From positions 1 to 64,000 of the forward strand of contig JAHLWP010000005.1 in NCBI GenBank assembly GCA_019057865.1: a stretch of DNA of 64,000 nt. Direction: 5' to 3'. The notes under the pieces are model-generated. The model made no database searches and was not told where the DNA came from. It saw nothing but the letters and a program-made list of their open reading frames with translations. Shown one piece after another: positions 25,938-35,635 of the stretch (position 1 is its first letter; each line of letters opens with the position of its first letter). This DNA comes from Promethearchaeota archaeon (GTDB lineage: Archaea; Asgardarchaeota; Lokiarchaeia; Sigyniarchaeales; SOKP01). The position numbers and the translations under genes were made by a program.

Positions 25938-28214
25938 TTATAATTTAGGTTGAAAAACTTTTTTCTTTATCAAATTAAGGATTATTTCGGCCTCTTTTGC
26001 ATCAAAATCCTTTCTTATTGATAAGAGACTAGTTACAGTAAAATAATCCTTGTTCTTCTTTTTCATAATCGCTTTAGCTCGATTTACCATAGATTTTTCA
26101 TAAGACTTAAGTTTTATATCTAGTTTAATTATTTCTAATGGATATATCAAGGCTGTTTGTAAATGTTGTTCAAGTAATTCACCAATACCTTTAAATGGTA
26201 TTAAATTTCCATTAAAACTTTCAATAATATTACCATATCTTTTATCAATATCATAAGATAAAGCTTTAATAGATTCTAAGAAGTCCTGTGAAGGATGTTC
26301 TTTCATAATGAGCAAAATTCTAAAACTCTTAAATTCTGACATTAAGATTTTTGAATCTTGATATTCCAATTTTATTGTCTGAGATTGTTCACCAGCTCCA
26401 GTTAATTCAATACCAAAGCTACGAATTGCTTCAAGAAATCCTGCGACTAATGAAGCATCAATGGATTTGCCAGCTAAAATTTGTTCGTATAAATTTAAAC
26501 CAGACTTCTTATGTGTGATAATAAAATAATCTAAATTTAAAACATCCATATATTTATTAAATATGCTCTGTCTGTATGCCTCATGTTTTCTCTTAGTATT
26601 TTTAACAAGTTTATATGTGGTAAAACTAGCAATTGACAAAACAGCTACAACAGATACTATTATAATAATTAACATTGGATCTAAAACAAATGGAACACTA
26701 ATTTTAAATTCTTGGGTAATTACTCCTGCATCTGTAGCATTATTCCAGAAAATGTAAGCCTTATAAGTTCCCTCATGGGGATTAGATGGAAGTTGATAAG
26801 TAAGTAAGAGTTCCTCCGTTTCGATTGTTTCTATAACATAAGTTATATCTGGTTGAGCTGGATAATCTAGTGGATTAATTAGCCTAAAAGTAATATTTCC
26901 TGGAGGAATTGGAGGCAGAATTGAAAATTGTATTTCTTGACCCGCGCTAAATTTTGTCTTTCGTACATCTAAGGAAGGTTCAATATTTGGAGAATTTGCT
27001 GTGATTTCCCAATCTGTATCCTCTATTATTGTATTATTTGGAAGAAATATAAAATGATTTATTGGATCTTTTATAATATCTGCTGTAATATTCTCCCAAC
27101 CAAACCCTATATCTCTGTATATAGTTAAATTATACCAACTGTTTGGATATATAAATTTAATCGAATAATTAGAATAACATCTATCAAAATTTTGAGTCAT
27201 TATCCAAATATTAGCCAAATTTTCTTTAATTGATATTTCCCATTCTGATTCAAAAATATTTTGAAGTTTGATATGATAACTTAAATTGAATAATAACTCA
27301 GGGACACGATTATTTTCTATTGGTATATTATATATTTCAGATAAAGGAGAAATATCTTTACTGATATTTAATTGACCAGTTCCAGGTTCTGTTCCATTTA
27401 AGATGGGATAATGAATACCATCAATAATTGCACTCATATTAATTTCCTCCGGTTCAAAAGATTTATTTACTCTTTGAATTAATTTATATAATAAAGGTTC
27501 TCCAGTAGCTTCCCAATTCCATTTTGCGCCATCATAGTTTGATGTATTAAGATTAGTATTAATAGAGTCACTATCATTGAAATACCAATTATAAGCTGTT
27601 TTTTCTATGGGAATATTCATTTCTGTTCCATTCATTACCAGATAATATTGGCCAATTAAAAGTGATATTGGGTTTTCGAAGGTTTGGATATACCAATCAA
27701 AACTATTAGTCATATTTATTGGTACTGTTCCATAAATACTATCATCTGGTATGTCTTCTGTGTCATTATACCCGTGTATTTGTATATATGCCGGAATTGA
27801 TGGATCGTCCCCGCTACGAACTCCATATATATATACTCCAAAAATTTCCGTCGGTACAGTAATATTAATTTGAACACCATAGCCTGGTTCTCCTTTATAA
27901 CCTACTGTTTTTGTTTCATCTCCCTCATATTCAATTGTTATAATTTCTTTTCCTAATTTTATATCCGTAAAATTAAACTCCATATTTGTAATGTTCCAAG
28001 TAGTTGATGGTAAAGGAATATCTATTGAACTAACATCTGTACTTGTATTTATATTATCTGAATATTCAATCATTTGTAGATTTGAATTGATTTCAAGGGA
28101 TTCACCATTATTTTGAGCATTAGCAAAATTAGTACTATATATTAGACTTACTAATATAAGTGTTATAAAAGCGATTCCTATCATTAAATTTCTTGGTTTA
28201 TATGCCTTTTCCAA
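25938..28214 (-). CDS. Transmembrane roadblock protein, array copy 3 (most diverged cytosolic part)
   Basis: The 758-residue protein has a signal segment (MIGIAFITLILVSLIYS), an outer part with many N-x-S/T sites, a membrane helix at about 512-536 (PMLIIIIVSVVAVLSIASFT) and a cytosolic roadblock/longin domain (LDYFIITHKKSGLNLYEQIL, LVAGFLEAIRSFG, LLIMKEHPSQDFL) with a helical end. The start is TTG 28214 (TTG-GAA-AAG), which lines up with ATG-GAA-AAA in copy 1. The outer domain is close to that of copy 2 (a run beginning DPINHFIFLPNN is identical for over 20 residues), while the cytosolic half is clearly more distant from copies 1 and 2. Confidence 0.82.
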   Translation of the reverse strand: MEKAYKPRNLMIGIAFITLILVSLIYSTNFANAQNNGESLEINSNLQMIEYSDNINTSTDVSSIDIPLPSTTWNITNMEFNFTDIKLGKEIITIEYEGDETKTVGYKGEPGYGVQINITVPTEIFGVYIYGVRSGDDPSIPAYIQIHGYNDTEDIPDDSIYGTVPINMTNSFDWYIQTFENPISLLIGQYYLVMNGTEMNIPIEKTAYNWYFNDSDSINTNLNTSNYDGAKWNWEATGEPLLYKLIQRVNKSFEPEEINMSAIIDGIHYPILNGTEPGTGQLNISKDISPLSEIYNIPIENNRVPELLFNLSYHIKLQNIFESEWEISIKENLANIWIMTQNFDRCYSNYSIKFIYPNSWYNLTIYRDIGFGWENITADIIKDPINHFIFLPNNTIIEDTDWEITANSPNIEPSLDVRKTKFSAGQEIQFSILPPIPPGNITFRLINPLDYPAQPDITYVIETIETEELLLTYQLPSNPHEGTYKAYIFWNNATDAGVITQEFKISVPFVLDPMLIIIIVSVVAVLSIASFTTYKLVKNTKRKHEAYRQSIFNKYMDVLNLDYFIITHKKSGLNLYEQILAGKSIDASLVAGFLEAIRSFGIELTGAGEQSQTIKLEYQDSKILMSEFKSFRILLIMKEHPSQDFLESIKALSYDIDKRYGNIIESFNGNLIPFKGIGELLEQHLQTALIYPLEIIKLDIKLKSYEKSMVNRAKAIMKKKNKDYFTVTSLLSIRKDFDAKEAEIILNLIKKKVFQPKL

Positions 28215-28275
28215 ATATAAAACCCTGAAGAATTTAAAAATGAACTAAAATGTCTAGCAATATGATCTAAATTCG

Positions 28276-28363
28276 TCTATTTAAATTTTGATTTTATTAC
28301 TTATAGGATTCATTAAAATAAGTTGTTTTTATTCAAAATCGAAGAATTGAGAGATTAATAAAG
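28276..28363. repeat. Duplicated intergenic block with promoter, between array copies 2 and 3
   Basis: This block (88 bases) and the one at 30703-30790 are near-identical. They share TCTATTTAAAT, TTGATTTTATTACTTATAGG and TCAAAATCGAAGAATTG. On the minus strand each has a TTTAAATAG TATA-like box about 65 bases before the next gene's TTG. The duplication unit therefore covered gene plus promoter. Confidence 0.75.
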
Positions 28364-28364
28364 G

Positions 28365-30638
28365 TTAAATTGCTACTTGAAAAATATTTTTTTCTATTAA
28401 TTTAAGAATAATTTCAAAATCTTTAGGACTGCAAGTTTTTTCAGGTATTAAATCTTTAGTATAAAAGGCATCAGTATTAGTCTTTTTGGTAATCGATATT
28501 GCATTATTAATAAAAGACTTCTCAGTTGGGCTTATTCTGATTTTGTCTAATTTATCTATATTAACAACTTTTAGTGGATATACAATTGAAACATTTAGGT
28601 GTTTCATAAGTAAATCCTCTATACCCTTAAACTTTCGAATATCTCCATTAAATTGATCAATCATATTCCCGTAATTCTTATAGATATCATAAGCTAGATC
28701 TTCAAGGGAATAGAGCAAGTATTTTGATGGACTTTCTTTCATTATTAAGATTAATCTAATATTTACGAATTCACTCACTAGTACAATTGAATCTTTATAT
28801 TCTAATTTTATAGTTTGAGATTGATTTTCAATTTTCATTAGTTCAATTCCAAATGAAGAAATGGCTTGCAAAAATCCAGAAATCAAAGTACCATTAAATT
28901 CTTTAATTGCAAATTTTTGTTCATAAATGCTTAATCCAGAATTCTTATTTGTCACAATAAGATAATCAAGGCTCATAATATCCATACATTTACTGAAAAT
29001 TTTCTGCTCTTCCTCAATTTTTCTGGTTCGAATCTTTTTAATTGTTCTGTATGATATAATGCTAAATGCTGATAATCCTACTGCAAGTAGGACAATTCCA
29101 AAAATAGTTAGTGGATCTAAGGTGAATGGGACTGATTGAACTATTATTTGGAATTTTTGAGTAATTACACCTGCATCCGTAGCATTATTCCAAAAAACAT
29201 AAGCCTTATAATTTCCCTCATGGGGATTAGATGGAAGTGTATAATTTAGTTTAAGATCCTCTGTTTCGATTGAATCTATTACATAAGTTTCATCTGGCTG
29301 AGCGGGATACCCTAAAGTATTAATTAACCTAAAAGTAATATTTCCTGGAGGAATTGGAGGCAGAACAGAAAATTGTATTTCTTGACCCGGGTTAAACTTT
29401 TCTTTTTGTACATCGTAAGGAAGTTGAATATTTGGAGAATTTGCTGTGATTTCCCAATCTGTATCCTCTATTATTGTATTATTTGGAAGAAATATAAAAT
29501 GATTTATTGGATCTTTTATAATATCACTTGTAATATTTTCCCATCCAGTTCCACTGTTTCTATATATAGTTATATTATACCAACTGTTTGGATAAATAAA
29601 TTTAATAGAATAATTACAATAATATCGTGAAATTTCAGGATTTAAAGTCCAAATATTGGCAGGATTCTCTTGAATGAATACAAAACCTTCGGTATTTAAG
29701 AAATTTTGTAATTTAATATGAAAACTTAGATTAAATAATAATTCAATTGATCGATTATTATAGATTGGTATATTAAAAACATCACTATTGGGAGAGATAT
29801 TTTTATTCACAGTAATACTTCCATTTCCACTAATTGGAAATAACGATCCATCAATATCTAATGTCATATTTATCTCTTCAGGATTAAATGATCTATCTAC
29901 TCTTTGGATTAGTTTATATAGAAGAGGTTTACCTACATCTTCTTCAGACCATACCCCGCCATCATAAACGGCTGTATGTAAATTGGTGTTTATAGATCCA
30001 CTACCATTAAATAACCAATTGTAATCTGATTTGTCAGTAGGAAAAGTTAATTCTGATCCGTTAATTACTAAATAATAGTTTCCTGGAGAGAGTGAGACTT
30101 CATATTCAAAAATTTGTTGATGCCAACCTGGAGTAGAAATATTTATTACGGTATTTCCTAGAATATTTTCATCTGGAGAATTGGTTGAAATATTATATCC
30201 TTGTATTTGAACATATACTGGTTTAACTGGAGTCCCAGTTATATAGCCATAGATATAAACACCAAATAGTATAGTAGGCTCAATAATATTGATTTCAACA
30301 CCATACCCTAATTTACCCCTTGAATCTATTCTATGAATACTTGTACCGCTTTCTTCAACGGGTTTTATTTCTTTACCTAATTTTACATCTGTAAAATTCA
30401 TTTCAATATATGTTATATTCCATGAAACACATGGTAATGAAATATCTATTGATCTTATTCCACTATTTGTATTTATATTATCTGCAAATTCAAGCATCGG
30501 GAAATTTGAATGGGTTTCAAGGATTTCATCATTATTCTGAGCATTAGCAAAATTAGTACTATATATTAAACTTAGGAATAAAAGTGTTATGAAAGCAAAT
30601 CCTATTATAAAATTTCTTGATTTATATACCTTTTTCAA
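28365..30638 (-). CDS. Transmembrane roadblock protein, array copy 2 (mosaic)
   Basis: The protein, about 757 residues long, has the same layout as its neighbours: signal (IIGFAFITLLFLSLIYS), glycosylatable outer part, membrane helix at about 507-530 (PLTIFGIVLLAVGLSAFSII), cytosolic roadblock/longin domain (LDYLIVTNKNSGLSIYEQKF, LISGFLQAISSFG, LILIMKESPSKYLLYSLEDL) and a helical tail ending NIFQVAI. The frame is open to a TTG at 30644. I use the TTG at 30638 because it aligns with the starts of the other copies. The outer domain matches copy 3 and the membrane plus cytosolic half matches copy 1, so the gene looks recombinant with a junction near 29.15 kb. Confidence 0.82.
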   Translation of the reverse strand: MKKVYKSRNFIIGFAFITLLFLSLIYSTNFANAQNNDEILETHSNFPMLEFADNINTNSGIRSIDISLPCVSWNITYIEMNFTDVKLGKEIKPVEESGTSIHRIDSRGKLGYGVEINIIEPTILFGVYIYGYITGTPVKPVYVQIQGYNISTNSPDENILGNTVINISTPGWHQQIFEYEVSLSPGNYYLVINGSELTFPTDKSDYNWLFNGSGSINTNLHTAVYDGGVWSEEDVGKPLLYKLIQRVDRSFNPEEINMTLDIDGSLFPISGNGSITVNKNISPNSDVFNIPIYNNRSIELLFNLSFHIKLQNFLNTEGFVFIQENPANIWTLNPEISRYYCNYSIKFIYPNSWYNITIYRNSGTGWENITSDIIKDPINHFIFLPNNTIIEDTDWEITANSPNIQLPYDVQKEKFNPGQEIQFSVLPPIPPGNITFRLINTLGYPAQPDETYVIDSIETEDLKLNYTLPSNPHEGNYKAYVFWNNATDAGVITQKFQIIVQSVPFTLDPLTIFGIVLLAVGLSAFSIISYRTIKKIRTRKIEEEQKIFSKCMDIMSLDYLIVTNKNSGLSIYEQKFAIKEFNGTLISGFLQAISSFGIELMKIENQSQTIKLEYKDSIVLVSEFVNIRLILIMKESPSKYLLYSLEDLAYDIYKNYGNMIDQFNGDIRKFKGIEDLLMKHLNVSIVYPLKVVNIDKLDKIRISPTEKSFINNAISITKKTNTDAFYTKDLIPEKTCSPKDFEIILKLIEKNIFQVAI

Positions 30639-30702
30639 ATACAAATCCCTGAAGATTTTAGATTATACAAAAATGTTATCAAGAAATATAATTTCAATTA
30701 AT

Positions 30703-30790
30703 CTATTTAAATATTGATTTTATTACTTATAGGATTCATCGACAATAAGTCGTATTTACTCAAAATCGAAGAATTGGAGGGATTAATAAA
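30703..30790. repeat. Duplicated intergenic block with promoter, between array copies 1 and 2
   Basis: Partner of the block at 28276-28363. It overlaps the last bases of copy 1 and carries the TTTAAATA box at 30704-30713 (minus strand: AATATTTAAATAG) for copy 2. Confidence 0.75.
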
Positions 30791-33059
30791 CTTGAAAAAT
30801 ATTTTTCTCTATTAATTTAAGAATGAGTTCAATATCTTTGGGACTGCAAGTTTTTTCAGGTATTAAGTCTTTAATATAAAAGAATTCAGTACTACTTTTA
30901 TTCATAATTGATATTGCAGTATTTATAACAGACTTTTCAGCGGGGTTAATTCTAATTTTCTCTAATTTATCTATATTAACAAGTTTTAGAGGATATACTA
31001 TTGAAACATTTAGGTGCTTTATAAGTAAATCCTCTATACCCTTAAATTGTCGAATATCTCCATTAAATTGATCAATCATATTCCCGTAATTCTTATAAGT
31101 ATCATAAGCTAGATCTTCAAGGGAATAGAGCAAGTATTTTGATGGACTTTCTTTCATTATTAAAATTAATCTAACATTTACAAATTCACTCATTAATACA
31201 ATTGAATCTTTATATTCTAATTTTATAGTCTGAGATTGATTTTCAACTTTCATTAGTTCAATTCCAAATGAAGAAAGAGCTTGTAGAAACCCAGAAATTA
31301 AAGTTCCATTTAAATCTTTACTTGTAAATTTTTGTTCATAAACACTTAATCCAGATCTCTTATTTGTTACAATAAGATAATCTAAGTTCATAATGTCCAT
31401 ACATTTACTGAAGATTTTCTGCTCGTCCTCAATTTTTCTGGTTCGAATCTTTTTAATTGTTCTATATGATAAAATACTGAATGCTGATAATCCTACTGCA
31501 AGTAGGACAATTCCAAAAATGGTCAGCGGATCCATGGTGAATGGGACTGATGGAACTATTATTTGGAATTCTTGAGATTGAACTCCTGCATCTGTTTCAT
31601 CATTCCAATAAATCTCTATAGTGTATTCTCCTTCACGGAAACTTGTTGGTATTATAAATGAAAATAAAATTTCGTCTGAAGTCACTTCTCTATTTAATTC
31701 AATAATCTCGATAAAATTTCCTGGTTTTATTAAAATAAATGTAAGATTGCCTTGTATTATTGGAACTTCAACTGAAAATTGTAGGTCTTGTTCTGGTTTA
31801 TATTCAGAAAATAGTCCCTTTATCTCGAAATAAATATTCGGTGAATTTGCTGTGATTTTCCAGTCTGCTTCCTCTATTGTTATATTGTTTGGAAGAATGA
31901 TTATATGATATAATGGATCTATTATAATATCTGAAGTAATATTTTCCCAACCAGTTCCAGTATCCCTATATATAGTTAAATTTTGCCAACTTGCAGGATA
32001 TTCAAATTTAACTGTATAATTAGATGAAAACCTAGAAAACTCAGGAAAAATATTCCATTCATTATTAGAATCTGAAATTATTACAGAACCTTCTGAAAGA
32101 AAGGTGTTTCTTAAATTAATGCTATATTTAACGTTAAAACCTAAATCAGACATTAAATTATTTGTAATTGGAATAGATATTACATCAGTATTCAGAGAAA
32201 AGTTCATATTTAAATTTAGATTTCCAGTTCCATAACTACTACCATTTATAATTGGGAAATAATTTTTATCTATTTCAGCAGACATATTAATCTCTTCTGG
32301 AAAAACTTCTTTTGTAATTTTTTGATCTAATTTGTATAGAAACGTTTCTCCAGTTATACCATTTACCCAATCTATATCATATCCCCATGAAAATAAATTT
32401 GGATTATTTGGATTAATATCATTGATTTCCCAATAATATTTTGCCCCATCAGAAGGACCCATTTCTAAACCATTCACAATTAAATAATAATATCCTTTAG
32501 TGATATGTATAGAAGAAGGAAAACTTTGGGAATACCATTTTGTTTCACTTGACATATTTAATACAACTGATCCATAAACTGTTTCATTTGGTTTATTTGT
32601 TGGATTATCATAGCCATTTATTTGAACTTTTATAGTAGTTGTTGTAGCTGGGTTAGATTCATACCCATAAATTTGCACTCCAAAAACATCAGTAGGCTCT
32701 GTAATATTAATTTGGATTGCATATGCTTTATCCCATTTATCTAATTCTCTCGAATGACCAACTCCAATGCTTTCAATTTCTCGTATCTCACGTTTAAATT
32801 CAATATTCGTAAAATTTAACTCAATATTAGTAAGATCCCACTTAGATGAATTTAATGGAATCTCAATTGAACTAACATTGTTAATGTTATCTCTAATATT
32901 CGCGTATTCAGTCATTTCAAAATTAAGATTAATTGGCGGAGATTCGCCATTAATTTGAGCGTTGGAAAAAGTTATGAGATTATTTAAAAAAAATAGAAAT
33001 GATAATAAAACTAATATGATTACAACAACGTTTTTTGATTTTGATATAGCTTTTTCCAT
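30783..33059 (-). CDS. Transmembrane roadblock protein, array copy 1
   Basis: The protein is about 758 residues from ATG 33059 (the frame is open to a TTG at 33071, but the ATG gives MEKAISKSKN, aligned with LEKAYK of copy 3). It has a signal segment (VVVIILVLLSFLFFLNNLI), an Asn/Thr-rich outer part, a membrane helix at about 512-536 (PLTIFGIVLLAVGLSAFSIL) and a cytosolic roadblock/longin domain (LDYLIVTNKRSGLSVYEQKF, LISGFLQALSSFG, LILIMKESPSKYLLYSLEDL). It is the first transcribed gene of the array. Its outer domain is the most distinct of the three while its cytosolic part is nearly the same as copy 2. This fits different ligands feeding one inner pathway. Confidence 0.83.
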   Translation of the reverse strand: MEKAISKSKNVVVIILVLLSFLFFLNNLITFSNAQINGESPPINLNFEMTEYANIRDNINNVSSIEIPLNSSKWDLTNIELNFTNIEFKREIREIESIGVGHSRELDKWDKAYAIQINITEPTDVFGVQIYGYESNPATTTTIKVQINGYDNPTNKPNETVYGSVVLNMSSETKWYSQSFPSSIHITKGYYYLIVNGLEMGPSDGAKYYWEINDINPNNPNLFSWGYDIDWVNGITGETFLYKLDQKITKEVFPEEINMSAEIDKNYFPIINGSSYGTGNLNLNMNFSLNTDVISIPITNNLMSDLGFNVKYSINLRNTFLSEGSVIISDSNNEWNIFPEFSRFSSNYTVKFEYPASWQNLTIYRDTGTGWENITSDIIIDPLYHIIILPNNITIEEADWKITANSPNIYFEIKGLFSEYKPEQDLQFSVEVPIIQGNLTFILIKPGNFIEIIELNREVTSDEILFSFIIPTSFREGEYTIEIYWNDETDAGVQSQEFQIIVPSVPFTMDPLTIFGIVLLAVGLSAFSILSYRTIKKIRTRKIEDEQKIFSKCMDIMNLDYLIVTNKRSGLSVYEQKFTSKDLNGTLISGFLQALSSFGIELMKVENQSQTIKLEYKDSIVLMSEFVNVRLILIMKESPSKYLLYSLEDLAYDTYKNYGNMIDQFNGDIRQFKGIEDLLIKHLNVSIVYPLKLVNIDKLEKIRINPAEKSVINTAISIMNKSSTEFFYIKDLIPEKTCSPKDIELILKLIEKNIFQVY

Positions 33060-33071
33060 AAAATTGATCAA

Positions 33072-33436
33072 TAAATATATTTTATTATGAAAAATCCTTG
33101 GTTAAGTCTTAATACAGAAACCCTTCATATAAAAAAATCCGTAATAATTTATAAATTTATGTAAGATTTATTGACTTTTTTCATATGACTTATTAGAAAT
33201 TCAACTTTTGAGGAAGAGAGATAATTTTCTTAGAGTTCTTTACTGTACTGTAATTTAACGCTAGGATAAGAATGAAAATCTTAGGTAATAAAGATTCTAA
33301 GGAAATTGAATTCAATAAAATGAATAAATATTAACAATTTTGAATTAATTTTTAAAGGATCTGCTATTTTAAATGATTTAACAAATACACTTTATAATTT
33401 CTAGATATTTAGAAATTCCACACGAATTAAAGTGAT
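33072..33436. other. Intergenic gap of 365 bases
   Basis: This is the upstream region of two divergent genes, array copy 1 and the small membrane protein at 33437. Only very short open frames occur (20 codons or fewer) and I see no clear repeat or RNA structure. Confidence 0.6.
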
Positions 33437-33820
33437 ATGGATATGATAAACACTATATTATTAATAATTGGAGCTGTTTTTGTGTTATTGTGGGGAATAA
33501 GTCATTTATTTCCAACTAAATCAGTTGTAAAAGATTTTGGTGATATCTCTCAAGACAATAAATATATAATTACAATGGAATGGATTATTGAAGGTTTTAC
33601 GCTTATCTTTATTGGATTACTAGTATTATTGGTTACTCTATTGGGAGGACCTGAAGAAGCAGTCTCAAAATTAGTATATTGGATTTGTTCTGTAATGTTA
33701 TTTGGTTTAGCAATTCTTTCTTTGTTTACTGGTGCGAAAGTAGCTTTTATTGTTTTTAAACTCTGTCCAGTCATTTTTACAATATCCGGGATTTTAATAT
33801 TAGCAGGAAGTCTTTTATAG
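33437..33820 (+). CDS. Four-helix membrane protein, 127 residues
   Basis: Hydrophobic helices lie at about 4-22 (INTILLIIGAVFVLLWGISH), 48-70 (IIEGFTLIFIGLLVLLVTLL), 78-96 and 100-125. The loop after helix 1 contains PTKSVVKDFGDISQDNKYI. No enzyme motif is present and I do not recognise the family by name. The start ATG 33437 follows GTGATATGG. The gene is convergent with the sulfatase gene, whose stop is 34 bases away. Confidence 0.65.
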   Translation: MDMINTILLIIGAVFVLLWGISHLFPTKSVVKDFGDISQDNKYIITMEWIIEGFTLIFIGLLVLLVTLLGGPEEAVSKLVYWICSVMLFGLAILSLFTGAKVAFIVFKLCPVIFTISGILILAGSLL

Positions 33821-33854
33821 AAAAATCTTATTTAATATTTCTCAATCTTTTTTT

Positions 33855-35378
33855 TTATGTAGCTGCTATTCTTTTGGGAACTTTAGTCTGGGCTTTTAGA
33901 TTTTCATGTAATACTTTATTTACTAGTTTGAATCTAATATCCTTATAGTTATTATCATACCATAGATTATTTAGTTCATTAGGATCATTTTTACGATCAT
34001 ATATATCCCCAAAATTACTCATTCCTTCGTAAATTGTTATTTTATAATTTTCGGTTATTAAATGTCTTAAACGTGCTTCAAGAGGTCCTATTTCTTCATC
34101 ATTTTCTATAAATATACTGTCTTTGACTTTTTCATTTGGATTTTTTAATATAGGATTTATATCAAAACCCTGCATATCTGGAGGTTGGTGTCGTTCAGGA
34201 ATGTTTAAAGTATTTAAAATTGTCTTAGGATAATCAATTGAACTTACTAATGAATCAGATACAGCTGGCTTTGTTAACCCTGGTACTTTCCATATCAATG
34301 GAAGTTGCAGTACTCCATTGAATGGGCAAGGTCCCTTAAATAATAAACCATGATCCCCCATTAAATCTCCATGATCGCTCATGAAAACAACAATTGTGTT
34401 ATCTGAGTAACCTAGTTTGTCCAGTGCGGCTAATATTTGTCCTATAGTGTAATCAACATATGAAACTGCTGCATATGTTAATGCAGTAATTTTACGAACT
34501 TCTTCCTCTGATGATTCACGTAGGAAAGCTTTTTTAAATGGGGGATTCTTCAAATGAGGTCCTAAGAACTTATGACCGTATAAATTTCTAATATCAGTAA
34601 AATTTGGAGGAAGTTTAACTTTATCAGGTTTATACATATCTCGATATTGTTGGGGGGGAAATAAGGGGTAATGTGGGTCTGGAAAGGAGCAATGTAAATA
34701 AAAGGGTTTATTTCCATAGTCTCCATTAGCATATCTTTCCAAAAATGCAATAGTTCGTTCTTTCACATATGTAGTATTGTATAATTCTTCAGGAATCTCA
34801 TCACAAAATAAACTAAATAGATTATCATAGTTTTGAACTCTCTTTTTCATTCTATTCGCTTGCTCTGGTGATTTTTCTTCTAACCACTGAAGATAATGGC
34901 CTGAACAGACCGAACCATTTCCAGAAACTACTTCCACTTCTTGATATCCATAATAAGGAAGAGGAAAATTTTCTCTAACAGGATAATTTTTATCTCTCTT
35001 AATAGCCCAATCAGTTATGCTTTCTGCTGATCTACTCTTATGACGAAATGGTCCAAGCCAATATTGATGGTGTATTTTACCAATAGCTGCTGTATACCAC
35101 CCCCTTTTATTTAATGTTTGAATAATTGTTGGAATGGTGAGTCGTAAATTTATGCCATTACTTCTAACACCATGCACATTAGGATAAACGCCTGTGGCTA
35201 ATGTAGCTCGATTAGGCATGCATATTGGGTTAGTACAGAAATGGTTTGTAAACCTTATTCCCTCATTTGCCAATCTATCAAGATTCGGTGTCTTTATAAT
35301 CAGATTTCCGGTACATCCTAAATGATCTGCTCTTTGAGCATCAGTAATTAGAAATAATACATTCAATTTTTCACTCAT
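33855..35378 (-). CDS. Sulfatase-family hydrolase
   Basis: The 507-residue protein has the sulfatase N-terminal metal site (NVLFLITDAQRADHLGC) and the formylglycine motif PICMPNRATLATG. Cys53 is in CxPxR context with Asn where Ser or Ala is usual. Later motifs are AAIGKIHHQYW, LHCSFPDPHYPLFPP and VVFMSDHGDLMGDHGLLFKG. Cys53 would be oxidised to formylglycine by a modifying enzyme not found in this window. No signal peptide is seen, so it acts in the cytoplasm. Substrate may be a sulfated or phosphonate compound; choline-sulfatase-like enzymes share this layout. Confidence 0.9.
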   Translation of the reverse strand: MSEKLNVLFLITDAQRADHLGCTGNLIIKTPNLDRLANEGIRFTNHFCTNPICMPNRATLATGVYPNVHGVRSNGINLRLTIPTIIQTLNKRGWYTAAIGKIHHQYWLGPFRHKSRSAESITDWAIKRDKNYPVRENFPLPYYGYQEVEVVSGNGSVCSGHYLQWLEEKSPEQANRMKKRVQNYDNLFSLFCDEIPEELYNTTYVKERTIAFLERYANGDYGNKPFYLHCSFPDPHYPLFPPQQYRDMYKPDKVKLPPNFTDIRNLYGHKFLGPHLKNPPFKKAFLRESSEEEVRKITALTYAAVSYVDYTIGQILAALDKLGYSDNTIVVFMSDHGDLMGDHGLLFKGPCPFNGVLQLPLIWKVPGLTKPAVSDSLVSSIDYPKTILNTLNIPERHQPPDMQGFDINPILKNPNEKVKDSIFIENDEEIGPLEARLRHLITENYKITIYEGMSNFGDIYDRKNDPNELNNLWYDNNYKDIRFKLVNKVLHENLKAQTKVPKRIAAT

Positions 35379-35414
35379 TATCTTTACTCTAATTTTTCGA
35401 AATATATAATTTTC

Positions 35415-35585
35415 TTAATTCAAAATTCTCACAAAGAGAGATAAATAAGATGTTGTTAGACCAGTAGAATGAAGTCCGCATAGATCTTCTGCTATTTGAA
35501 TAATATCGTTAGTTTTATTATCTTCAGTTAAATGGTGTTTTTGTAAAACTAATTTATAAATTTGAATTAAATCGAAAGCGTCCAT
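35415..35585 (-). pseudogene. Truncated AlkZ/winged-helix (YcaQ-like) gene start
   Basis: ATG 35585, preceded by AGGTGAT at ideal distance, opens a 56-residue frame ending at TAA 35415. Its end, ADLCGLHSTGLTTSYLSL-like (read: DLCGLHSTGLTTSYLSLFVR), matches the N-terminal GIHAT..TPYLSLFAR motif of the AlkZ/YcaQ winged-helix DNA glycosylase family, which is about 350-400 residues long. After the stop a neighbouring frame reads NFELRKLYISKN, which continues the same family pattern, so a frameshift and then a deletion have destroyed the gene. The sulfatase gene starts 37 bases beyond. Confidence 0.6.
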
Positions 35586-35635
35586 ATGATATCACCTGGT
35601 AATATTATCATTAAAAATAAAAAAATTGATGAAAA

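Noticed and set aside
33855-35378. Asn in the sulfatase CMPNR motif as a sign of inactivity
   Set aside because: Formylglycine-generating enzymes need CxPxR, which is kept; Asn at this position is tolerated.
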